Assembly (NCBI GenBank): GCA_019188255.1
Contig: JAETXT010000006.1
Location: forward strand, 62,001 to 126,000
Reading direction: 5' to 3'
DNA length: 64,000 nt
From: Verticillium longisporum
Lineage: Eukaryota > Ascomycota > Sordariomycetes > Glomerellales > Plectosphaerellaceae
This document shows positions 11,670-21,439 of this stretch, one piece after another. A program made the position numbers and the translations under genes. Positions within the stretch are counted from its first letter, which is position 1, and every line of letters starts with the position of its first letter. The notes below the pieces were generated by a model, which ran no database searches, was not told the DNA's origin, and was given only the letters and a program-made list of their open reading frames with translations.

Positions 11670-12093
11670 TTAACAAACCATGACATTTTTTTGAATACGC
11701 CACACTTTGAACGCGGTGAGGATCTCATGGATGGTGTGTGAGAGCGTTCTGGCGTCCACAACAGCTTGTCGTATCAGCCTGGCTGCGACACCCTCACTCT
11801 GCAAGCAAAGATGACACATACATGGCTTTACATCAAGGTATATAGCAGCTGAGTAAAGGTGGCCTTTGGTCCTCGGAGTCAAATTTGATGCGTGATGTGG
11901 AGAGCACCTTAACATTGGCGAAAGGAAGGCGCCCATGAGGCGAGGCATAAATGTCCTCAAGAGCAGCTGGAGCTAGCACCTTTGATATTCCAATAGGGCG
12001 GTTCGACGACATCGAATCCAGGGCCATGTTTCTGGCGGTTCCTCCGTCTTGGGCAATTTCAGTACGGAGATGTGATCGGGATGGTGTTCCCAA
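11670..12093 (-). pseudogene. 3'-terminal exons of a host gene truncated by the transposon island (left side)
   Basis: Two coding exons join in phase 0: 12093..11908 (reading LGTPSRSHLRTE, then NRPIGISKVLAPAALEDIY and ASPHGRLPFANVK) and 11798..11670 (SEGVAARLIRQAVVDARTL ... KVWRIQKNVMVC, stop). The first is preceded by an acceptor-like TTCTGACAG with an in-frame stop just upstream, as expected for an exon edge. The intron between them (109 nt) ends in CTTGCAG but has a weak donor, GTGCTC. The LTR-like repeat begins only 21 bp upstream of the exon, so the 5' part of the gene is missing from this locus. I do not recognise the family. It has host-like base composition, no RIP saturation and regular coding character. 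Confidence 0.55.
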
Positions 12094-12114
12094 CTGTCAG
12101 AAATGGGATTCGAG

Positions 12115-12268
12115 TGTTACGGGTTATACCCGGCTAAGCTACAAAGCTGAGGCTGCGCCTCAGCAGCTAGTTCGTAGGTAGGTAGGCTCCTGCGCGACCC
12201 CTTATTTTCTATTATAAAGGGGTATAAAGAGCTATTATAGTATTCTTCTTATTCTTATTCTTTATCTA
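12115..12268 (+). repeat. LTR-like repeat, copy 1 (interrupted at its 3' end by pogo A)
   Basis: Begins TGTTACGGGTTATACC and contains the palindrome-like CTGAGGCTGCGCCTCAG and a TATA-like TATTATAAAGGGG. It matches 28655..28815 in the same orientation, the differences being mostly RIP-type transitions plus a 4-bp slippage in a GTAG repeat. Pogo copy A inserted at the TA of CTTTATCTA, so the last bases lie beyond 14130. The TG start, TATA box and about 160-bp length suit a short gypsy-type LTR; this copy is almost unmutated, unlike copy 2. Confidence 0.55.
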
Positions 12269-14128
12269 ACGTAATCCACAAGCGAGTGGTTCACCCATGC
12301 GAGTGGTTCACTTCACCCCGACCCGACAAACATTCCGAGGAAAACCTCAACCCAAACGCCGTAAATCAATTAAAATCACTCCTCCTCGTCTTTTGCAGAC
12401 GATGAGATAGCTACCTGACAAGTTCTCGCGTTGTGGCCGGTCTTCCCGCATACGCTACAGCATCGTTTCTTCGGCTGGGACCACGACGCGGGACCCGGGT
12501 TCTGCAGCGTTTCCTCTTTTATCTGGATATCTACTTCCTTCTGAGCAATCTTGTCCTGTCCCTCGCCTACAGCCATGCTTCCTCCTTCCCGGAGACGTAG
12601 CTTTTTGGCCCTCCGGCGTCGGCTTAGTGTAGCATTTTCCTCTCGAAGGATCATAACCTCTGACTTCAAAAGAGCGATCTGGTGCATAACACCCCGCGTC
12701 CCCTTCGCAAGATAGTCAACAGCATCTAAAATTGACGTTGGGGAGCTTCCCTGGTGGCGTGAGATTCGCCCTTTGATGAAGTCAGTCTGGGAACCTGCCT
12801 CGAGCAGGTTAGTGGGCGTCTTAGAGACCCAAGAATCACGCTCCCCGTGGGACGTCCCCGGAGGCGTCGTCGTCCTCAACCTCACATCCAGCTTTGACAG
12901 GACTGTTTCCGGGTTATGGGGGACAAGCCCCGCTCCTCGAAAGCCTCCCTGGATGTTTTTTCTGTCATTGCTTGCTGAAATGCAGCCGAAAACGCCGGGA
13001 AGAAGTCCTCTTTGCTGATGTGCGTTGTACCCGCCCTCATCCTATCCTCGATTTGCCGACCGTATGCTTTCTTTAGTGGGCCAAAACACCCAACATCGAG
13101 AGGCTGGAGTAGATGTGACGAATGAGGAGGCATACAGAGTGTGATGATGTTGTTCTCCTTGCAGTAGAGTTCGAAGTCGACCGAGTGGTGACTTTCGTGG
13201 CCATCCAGGATCAGTAGGCGATAACCGCCCGAAGTACGGGACTTTGTATGCCTGTCAAAATGCCGAATCCATTCCAGACCAATATCATTCGTCGTCCAGC
13301 CGTTTGGAGATGTTGCGATTCTCCAGTCGCGAGAAATCGCGTCGTCCTGGTACCAGCTCGAGAGGTGGTACTTGCCCGAAACCACGATGAACGGCGGGAC
13401 GGAGAAACCCAACGCGCCAACGCCCTGGATCACCGTAACCCATTCCCGGTTGCCTGGCTGCCTCATCTTCACATTGGACCGTCTTTCCGAACTGGTCACG
13501 ACCATTCCGTTGGCGATAACGCCCATCTGGAAGCCGGTCTCGTCAAAGTTGTACATGTCAGCCTCTTGGATGCCGTACTTGGCGATCATGTTATGCACGA
13601 GGCGGAACCACGCGTTTATCGCGTCCGGATCTTCGCATTGGGCCCTCTTGTAGTCGTACTTGCGAAAGAAACGCGTCCGGAGCTCTGGTTGCCGTTTGAC
13701 GAAGTTTGCGGCCCAGTTCTTCCCGACGCGTGGCGCGTCACGGTCGGCAAGCAGGCGATTCGCCATATCTCCGACCTCACCCAACCGGGGAGGGTAAGAT
13801 CGCGCATCTAGGTCAAGGATATATTCGACAATAGTTTTCTCTTCTAGTACTGTTAATTTGGCAGAATTGGGCGGGCTTTCGCGTCGGGAGGGTTTGCCCT
13901 TCTGGCGTCGGAGGAGCGTCGTTAAGGGGACGGTGTAGATCCTCGCAGCACTCCGGGCGCTTAGGTTCGGGTCATTGTCCATAGCTTGGATAGCAAGGAA
14001 TAATTGACCTTCTTTTGAAAGAGTCTCCATCGCGGGCGGAGGTGGAATCTGTAGAATTCAGGTGTAGGTCGTGGGCCCGGGCGAAGTGAACCACTCGCTT
14101 GGGTGAACCACTCGCTTGTGGATTACGT
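12269..14128 (-). mobile_element. Fot1/pogo-like DNA transposon, copy A
   Basis: 1,860 bp flanked by TA target duplications (12267-12268 and 14129-14130). The terminal inverted repeats start ACGTAATCCACAAGCGAG and extend about 50 bp with two mismatches. Each end carries two tandem copies of GCGAGTGGTTCAC, probable transposase sites. It encodes one transposase reading right to left. It matches copy B at equal length and copy C with two 1-bp gaps. It is not RIP-mutated, although its flanks partly are. Confidence 0.95.
12376..14030 (-). CDS. Pogo/Fot1-type transposase with C-terminal zinc knuckle, split in two frames (copy A)
   Basis: The ATG at 14030 begins a pipsqueak-like HTH (about residues 10-50), followed by a CENP-B/Tc5-type HTH containing WAANFVKRQPELRTR. 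The DDE_1 catalytic core has Asp163 (YNFDETGF), Asp276 (RLLILDGHESH) and Asp312 (LDVGCFGPLKKAY), a DD35D spacing. The first frame runs off family after MTEK and stops at 12882. The expected continuation, with GAGLVPHNPETVLSKLDV, is in the next frame and leads into the second ORF (12885..12376). That part has a short basic coiled coil and a CX2CX4HX4C knuckle (CSVCGKTGHNARTC). One extra A in the A6 run (T6 at 12956-12961) would give about 551 residues, close to Fot1 transposase. Either this is a contraction, or the fusion is made by slippage on the A run. Confidence 0.9.
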
Positions 14129-14130
14129 TA

Positions 14131-17100
14131 GTATAATAAGTATTCCTATATTATAATATCGCTACGTTTTCTAACGTTTTTCATTATAGGTATTAGCTAT
14201 AAGTTCTTTAAGTACGTTTATACTAATTACCCCTATATCGCTATAATCCTTAAAGCTTATACTATTATTACTACCCTTATTAATACTACTATTACTTATA
14301 TTGCTAACGATAATACTATAATATATTTACGTTCTCGCTCTATCTTTACTTCTAGTTTATTTCTAATTTATAATAGACCTATTACGCTTAAGAGGACACT
14401 ATCGCTATATTCTACTAGACTAAGAATACTATCCGCGCTATATATACTAAGGCTACTATTAAGGCCGCCGCTCTATCCCCTATAATTACTACCCCTGCCC
14501 CTACTACTTTCTTATAGCTTACTAGTACTGCCCTTACTACCTACGAGCTAGCTATCTAGGCTAGTCTCGGTTATATAGAGTTATTCCTCGAGCGCTTTAT
14601 CGCTATTACTAAGGCCGATATAGACTCTAAGGTCGCTAAAGAGGAGCCTACTACCTAGGATAAAGAATAAGTAGCTTTACTACGTTTTTAGAGTTTTTCT
14701 AGGGCGTTTTTATTATATTTTTATATTATTTAGGCTATATCGATATAGGGGAGTTGCTTTAATAGCTCCCCTTTAGTTTATAGTTTTTATTTATTATTCT
14801 AATATTATTTAGGGGCGGTCTACTTTAATAGGCTATTTAATTAATAGTAATACCTATTTAGGACTAAGTTAAATATACTATAATTATATAGTTTACTCTA
14901 GGCTTCTTCTTTATTTTTACTATAATTATTTATTAATAAGAGTCTATAAGCTTATTATTTTCTTAGATTAGGCTATATTATCCTTCGAATTCCTTTAATA
15001 TATTAATATCTTTAAGTCTAGAGATTAATTCCTATATTAATTCGGAGTATCCTTATTATAGTATTAGTATTTCTCGATAGGACCCTCTATTTCTTCGCTA
15101 TATCCTTATATAGAGTATCTCGTCGATTAGCTATATTATTCTAGTAATATCCTCGTAGATAGGCTCGGGTCGCTTATTATATATTAGCTATTCTAGTAAA
15201 GGGTCGTTATAGGTATAATAGAGGAGGTCTACGTAGAACCTAGGGTATACCCTACTTAGTATATTAAGCTCTACTATATATAAGCTAATAACCTTTATTA
15301 TATAGTATTTCTAATATAATTAATCGAACTTCTTAGATAGCCTCCTTATCTTAAAGTTAATTAGTAATAGCTATATATAGTTACCTACTTTATATCTTTC
15401 CAATAATTACTTCTAGTAATTAGCGTTTTCCTCTATCCTTATCTAGGCCGCTATTATACTAGCTTATATAAAGTCCATTATTTCCTAGAGGTATTCTATT
15501 AATTCTTTCGCTTTAAATTCGTAATATCCTAATAATAGTATCTAGCCGATTTATATCTAGTCGACGTAGTAACTATAGGTAGCGAAGAAGGGGCTTACTT
15601 TAATCGTTAAATTAGCTTAGTTATTAATAACTAGCTAAGCGGTTACTAAGTAGCTATACTAATCGTCTTATATATAATAGATATAAGGCCTAAAGTATAC
15701 TTATATCTCCTAGTTAAGCTATTCTAAATTCCTATCTATCTATAGATAATATACTATACTAAGTCGCTACTTTATATTAGCGAGTAGATAGAAATAAGCC
15801 TAGAATCTACTTATCTAGTTCGAGCTTCTATTATTAATTATCGACTTTAGTATTCTATAGTATCGGAAGTAGTAGTTTAAGAACCATTTAGTATAGGCTT
15901 CTACGTCTATTAACCCTATTACTTCTAGGGTAACCGATTTCGAGAGCCTATTAATAATTACTTATAAATAATATAGCTTCCTAGGCCCTATTAATAGTAA
16001 GTCTATTATAAAATCTATAATAAGGTTATAATAGATATATTATAGGATTAATAGGGGTTTTAAGAAGCTATACTTTAAGTTATATTAGATCTTCGACTAT
16101 CTATATATATTATAGTTCCTAAGGAATTATTATATATCCTATAATTACCCTAGCTAGAAGAACTATTAGACTATAGCTATAATCGTATTATCCCTATCTA
16201 TATAGCTATAAGTCTTAATATCGTAGGTCTTTTAGATAATTTTTATCTATAGTACTTTATTATCTTAGCTATTAAATACCTATTTCCTCTCTCTAAACGT
16301 TAAATCGCTTATAGTATCGATACTATATTCTAATATCTATACTCTTAATTATAAATTAGGGAAAATTAGTAATCTCTTTATAAAATTATTACTTTTATAA
16401 TATAATATTATTAATCCCCTTCCTAGGCTTCGATCTAAAATCTCTTAAGCTTAATATCTACTAGGAAGTATACTTTAAATCCCTTAATTATATTAATATA
16501 TTTAATATTTAGAGTATATTCTTAGTAACTTTTTATAATATTATTATTAAATATCTATAAATAGTATATTTATATTAGACTATATATTCTAGTTAATACT
16601 ATATCTTATTTATAATAGGAGAATATATCTATAGCTACGTTCTTACTACCCTTCCTATATACTAGCTAGAAGTTAAACTCTACTAACTATCTAGCCTAGC
16701 GATTCTATCTTTCTAATAGATCTTACTTAATTATAAAGTATTCTAAGTTCTTATAATTAATTAATATAATAAACTTATAGCTTTTTAGCTCTATCTTCTA
16801 AACTTCTAAATACTAGATTATTACTAGGAGCTCTTTATTATAGATAGGGTAATTATATTTAGCTTTTATTAGTTTATAAGAATAATATATTATTACCCTT
16901 TATTAGCTATCTTTAATTATTTAAGATATTACTCCTCTTATAGCTATCCTAGAATAGTTAATTTCTATTAAAGTATATAGGGCTAAATCGAAGTCTATAA
17001 GTATTAGCTTTTCTTAGAAGCGCCTTTTTAGCTCTTAGAATGCTATTTCCTCTTCGCTTCTTTATTTAAAAACTATATTCTTTTTAATAAGTTTTATTAA

Positions 17101-19100
17101 AAGTACTATTAATTCTATAAAGTCCTATATAAAGATATAATAATAATTTACGAAGCTAAAGAAACTCTATATCCCTATAACTATTATTAATATCTCCTAT
17201 TCTAAGATAGCTCTTAGCTTTTTAGGGTTATAAAATACCCCTTTTCTAGCCTCGATAATAAATCCGAGGTACTTTACTTTAATTATATTAAACTTATATT
17301 TCTTTAAATTAAAATATAGCTTAGCTATTATAAATAATTTAAGTACTTACTAGACTTTCGCTTTATAATCCCTCTAAGACCTATTAGAGTAGATTAGGAT
17401 ATTATTTATATATATTATAATATAATTATCTAGATACTCTTTAAGGATATTATTAATATACCTCTAGAAAGTTATTAGAATATTATTTAAATTAAATAAG
17501 TATATTAGCTATTTAAATAGCCTAAATTATATCCTAAAGGCTATTTTCTCCTTATACCTAAGTATTATCCTAATCTTATAGAAAGCTATTATTATATTAA
17601 GTTTCGTAAACTATTTTATATTAATTAAATTATAAAGTATCTCTATAATTAATAATAAAGGGTAATAATCTTATTTTAATATTATATTAAGTATTCTATA
17701 ATTATAGTAAAAATATAGTCCTCCTCCTAGTTTCTTTATAAAGAGTATTAATGCTAAATTAATTAAATTACTAGCTTATATAAATCCTTTATCGAGGAGG
17801 TCTATTAAGGTCTTCTTTAGAATTAAGAGCTCTTCTTAGTTTATTTAATATAATAGCCCTTAGAGTCATTTAGCTTCTTTACTATTATTATCTTATTCTA
17901 GGTTTACTTCGTAATCTATACTAGGTCGGTATAGGGGTAGCTCTTCTATTTTCTTAGCTAAAAATAGATTAAGGAATTCCTATAAGATATTTATAGATAT
18001 AAAGTCTTTAGGCTAAATAATAGTCTTTAATACTAATACTCTAATAATATCTAAGAGGCTTATTATTCTAATTATATAATTAGCGGATTTCCCCTTTATC
18101 GTTCCTCTATAGGCCCGCTAATACTTAGCTATAAATATACTATTAATTACTAGCTTTATTACTCTTATTTCTTAAGAGACCTTCATTTCTATTTCTCCTC
18201 CTATTTATAAGTATATCTATATTAAATTATACTATAAGTAATCCTTCTAAGGGTTTAAGAGGATATTATTAGATTATATCTAAAATAAGCCTAGGAATAG
18301 GTTATTTATTAGGCTAAGTATTATATAAATATATATTATTTAGATATAGCCTCCTATATTTAGGGGTAATATAATAATACTTCTATTTATTTATATATCT
18401 ATTTATATTAAGAAACCGCTAAAAGGGTATCTTCTTTTATTAACTATAAATAAATAAAGTTTCCTTATAAGGGTTTCGTTTATAGCTATATAATAATTAT
18501 AATTAGAATCTATAAGGGCTTAGATTAAATATTTATTTATAAATACTCTTATTATTATTAATTTATAATATATAAATTATTAAAATATATCCTATCCTAA
18601 GTCTTTACCCCTTAATTTCCTTAATATTCGACTTTATATTAGGGTTCTTCTTTTCCTAAGTCTTATTCCGATTTACTAGTATCTCCTATTAACCTTTTAT
18701 TATTATAGCTTTATTATAATTATATATTAATAATAGCTTTTATAATTCTAACTTAGGTTTTATATTATTTATTATAATATTAAATAATATATCCCTTCTT
18801 CTAATATTTATAATATATTTATATATCTTTCTTTATAAATTATTTCTCCTATTTAATCCCGATTTAGTTAATATTAGATATATATATATCCTTATCGTAA
18901 TCTCGCTATATAGGAGTAATAATTTCGCTTTAGCTATATCCTCGATAAATTCTTATTATATTATCGAGTTTTCCTAAGATCTATAATATTCTCTTAATCT
19001 AATTAATATATTCTTAGAATAAGCTTATAATAATTAAATAATAGGATAGCTCTTAGCTTAGAGCGTTTATTAAATAATTAATCTTTAAATTATCGGATTA
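14131..19100 (-). mobile_element. RIP-destroyed Ty3/gypsy retrotransposon remnant (mainly minus strand)
   Basis: An AT-rich block with TpA excess and no intact frame. On the minus strand, conserved gypsy motifs survive with RIP-type changes. At about 17,380-17,410 YINNILIYSN stands for the YLDDILIYS reverse-transcriptase active site (both Asp changed to Asn). At about 17,500-17,560 a degenerate YKEKIAFR...FNLNNI segment corresponds to the RT block ending in PFGL.NAP. At about 15,570-15,610 LTIKVSPFFATYSY matches the integrase block usually ending SPFFATYGY. The order RT then integrase reads right to left. The first 600 bp (14,131 to about 14,750) instead hold a plus-strand remnant with the short frame LGYIELFLERFIAITKAD (14,566-14,620), possibly part of a different, plus-oriented element. 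Continuity with 25,548-26,287 is interrupted by the copia insertion. Confidence 0.8.
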
Positions 19101-19386
19101 TGTTGAACCAATATTAGGGGTTCCCTAGGGCAGTGATCTCGGTAGGGGATCACCGATATGGTGATCACCGTGGCTGGGATTCACAGCTCTCAGGAGCACG
19201 TGAATCACAGCTTACGTGATCGGTGAATCAGATGGGTATATCTGACTCACGTAGGTAGTGGTAATTCAGAGAGAGATCATCAACTACATCACAAGACTTA
19301 TATCACCTACCCTACCTATTCAGAGCTCTCAGGCACAGCCAAAGCAATGAAACGGGGTTCACATAAGCAGTGAAGCCCTCTCAACA
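19101..19386 (+). repeat. 5' LTR of the copia element
   Basis: 286 bp, starts TGTTGAACC and ends CTCAACA. No sequence matching a standard initiator-tRNA primer site was evident just downstream (CTGATCAGTGTTGCG). Confidence 0.97.
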
Positions 19387-19729
19387 CTGATCAGTGTTGC
19401 GTTCAACGTAACACAGAACAGCTAGAGCTGGAAAAGTCAGGATCGATCCCACGGATAGCAAATTCGCTGTGCGTGAGCTCATCGGTTACACTTTACAAGT
19501 GATCGCAAGAGCACCGTTTGCTTTGAGTACTTCAGGACTCTTGTGAGAGCTTGGTAGCAGGGAAATCCCCTGTTACGTGATCTGTAGGAGCACCGTCTGC
19601 TTCGAGTACCTCAGGACTCCTACGCCCAAGATCACCACCTAGGCTATATTGCTAGCCACCAAACCCGACAAACGAAGCTCTACGGAACAGTCAATCAGCC
19701 GTAGCAGAGCTTCAACAAAATCAGCGACA
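19387..19729 (+). other. Untranslated leader of the copia element
   Basis: About 340 bp between the 5' LTR and the first gag ATG. It contains two similar segments with GAGCACCGT(T/C)TGCTT.GAGTAC at about 19,509 and 19,588, an internal duplication. The primer-binding site should lie at its start. No coding sequence seen. Confidence 0.6.
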
Positions 19730-20476
19730 ATGAGCTCCTCGGATCACGGCAATAGCTCCGTGACAGAGCCAGAGAGCGCTGAAAAGATGCAACAGGAGTT
19801 CGACGGCATTCTGGAAGAACTCGGCATATCACGCCTAACGCAGAAGGTCAGGAAGGGTCTCGATATTGACTTCATCGTTAATGGAGCAGAATCACGGTTC
19901 CCTGGATCACTGGATTCGGCATCCGCAGATCTCAAGAGCGCCTGGATCCTTAAGGCAATGAGCGCATACGGGACCATGAAGGGAGTTCACCTCCTGGAGG
20001 CGTTTATCGAAGACTTCCAGGGCTGGACCGAAGAGGACTTTGACTCCTGCAATACAACGATCACTCGAGCGCTGAAGGTGTATCTAGCAGAGCGCGGGAT
20101 CCCTCTTCCAGGAGCAGCAAACGCTAAGACGTCGAAGAGACTAGTCCCAATGCTTTCATGGGAAGAGATGCCCGACGCGACGGAGTCGATCACTGCCGAC
20201 CGGGATTCAGTGCTCCAAAGAGCAGAGGAACAGCGAGACCAGTGGGACGACGAGCAGCAACCCACGGGGAACGCCCAGCTATCCCAAATCCGAAAACTAC
20301 GAACGGGGAGGACAGATCCCCGACAGCCCCTGGTTCCAGGGTTGTCTGATCAACGGAGCAGGCAATCCACCAACGAGAGATCACGCCTCAATCGCGAAGA
20401 AATGAGACCCCACCCCCAAATGTCACCCAGAACCCACCAGCTTGGTACCATGCTCTGCCGCCACACGAATCGGTGA
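19730..20476 (+). CDS. Copia gag, N-terminal ORF
   Basis: The ATG at 19730 (MSSSDHGNSSVTEPES) is the first real ATG. A frame extending to 19649 would rely on TTG, and an indel against the old copy falls just upstream of 19730. The frame gives 248 residues ending at 20474-20476. It is acidic to mixed, with a helical central part including FIVNGAESRFPGSLD and GVHLLEAFIEDFQGW. Its last 40 codons overlap, in the -1 direction, a frame that opens at 20350. In that second frame the overlap reads naturally (NPPAWYHALPPHESV), whereas the first frame degenerates. The same spacing is kept in the RIP-mutated copy at 46.3-47.1 kb, apart from a 27-nt gap, so the shift is unlikely to be a sequencing fault. 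Confidence 0.75.
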   Translation: MSSSDHGNSSVTEPESAEKMQQEFDGILEELGISRLTQKVRKGLDIDFIVNGAESRFPGSLDSASADLKSAWILKAMSAYGTMKGVHLLEAFIEDFQGWTEEDFDSCNTTITRALKVYLAERGIPLPGAANAKTSKRLVPMLSWEEMPDATESITADRDSVLQRAEEQRDQWDDEQQPTGNAQLSQIRKLRTGRTDPRQPLVPGLSDQRSRQSTNERSRLNREEMRPHPQMSPRTHQLGTMLCRHTNR

Positions 20477-21405
20477 ATTCACCGATCGACGGAGCTGTAA
20501 TCAAGCAATTCGCATCGCTCTGGAACAAGGAGAGCAATTACTCTGGGGAGACATACGATATCCTTGACGATAAAATGCGTATCTTCACGGACGTTTGCGA
20601 ACTGCTGCAAATCCGCTATACGCAGCTCCACGCGCTCTTCCCGAGTATACTTTCAGGGCGCGCGCAAACTTTCTTCCTAGAGCACATGAACCGGAGCATG
20701 GGACTCCGTCAAATGTACCTAGCGATCAAACAACAGTTCGATTCGGAGATCAACAGAGCACAGTATCATACAGACTGGAGCTCGATGACGTTCCACTCTA
20801 TAGCGGCAGAAGCTGATAACGCAGGAAAGCCGCGAATGGAAGTTCTCCAGATCCTTCTGGATAGGCTTCAGCGGTGCCAGAGAGCACTTGGCCCTGCGTT
20901 CAAGGAAGAGACTCATCTCTATGTGAACACTCTGAGGGCGGTTCAAGGCGTCCCAGAGCTGAAGATTGCACTAGCAAGGCCGGAGCGATCTTTCAATGCG
21001 CTATCCGCACAGCTCAAGAGCACACTGAAGGTGGAGGAGAACACCAGAACGCCTGGGCACTTCTACACCGACAGACGTTATGGGAGCGGATATCGCCAAG
21101 CCAGTGGAAGGGGAGATCGCAGAGAGCAGTCGGTACGCAGAACCAATGATCGTCAGCCATCCAGAATTCGCAAATGCTGGATATGCTCTAAACGAGACTG
21201 CAGATCGACGAAGCACTCTCCCGAGGAGCAACAACGTTCGAAAGAGCAGTGGAAACGCATGCAGGAAGCGCGTGGGGATCAGCGGAAGGGATACCGTCAG
21301 TTTTTAACAGCAATGGAACCTGCTGAGAGCTCGGAATCAGCAATCCCACTTCCGATGAGCTGGGAGCAGACGATGCCTTTGGGTCTGATCCCGAGAGCGA
21401 ACTGA
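20350..21405 (+). CDS. Copia gag, C-terminal ORF (-1 frame) with Cys/His motif
   Basis: Frame open from the stop at 20347-20349 to 21405, without an obvious ATG near its start (a GTG lies at 20473), so expression probably needs a -1 shift from the upstream ORF. It contains the gag capsid-like region (FASLWNKESNYSGETYDILD, LSGRAQTFFLEHMNRSM). A nucleocapsid-like motif, CWICSKRDCRSTKH, follows: C-X2-C-X4-C-X4-H rather than the usual C-X2-C-X4-H-X4-C. After about 21,330 the true family sequence moves to the next frame (21327..21485, ending ESFQHRIRGAVRRLK). The older copy has one extra base at the corresponding place, so this frame change is a deletion in the present copy. Confidence 0.75.
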   Translation, partial: STEQAIHQREITPQSRRNETPPPNVTQNPPAWYHALPPHESVNSPIDGAVIKQFASLWNKESNYSGETYDILDDKMRIFTDVCELLQIRYTQLHALFPSILSGRAQTFFLEHMNRSMGLRQMYLAIKQQFDSEINRAQYHTDWSSMTFHSIAAEADNAGKPRMEVLQILLDRLQRCQRALGPAFKEETHLYVNTLRAVQGVPELKIALARPERSFNALSAQLKSTLKVEENTRTPGHFYTDRRYGSGYRQASGRGDRREQSVRRTNDRQPSRIRKCWICSKRDCRSTKHSPEEQQRSKEQWKRMQEARGDQRKGYRQFLTAMEPAESSESAIPLPMSWEQTMPLGLIPRAN

Positions 21406-21439
21406 TGAATGCCCATACTGCACACTTCCTAGCAAATGA

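Noticed and set aside
13248..13811. 187-codon frame opposite the pogo transposase (also in copies B and C)
   Set aside because: A shadow of the transposase on the complementary strand; it repeats in each copy only because the element is duplicated.
20473..20476. GTG at 20473 as an independent start for the second gag ORF
   Set aside because: The frame is already coding-like upstream (from 20350), so a -1 shift fits better than initiation at GTG.
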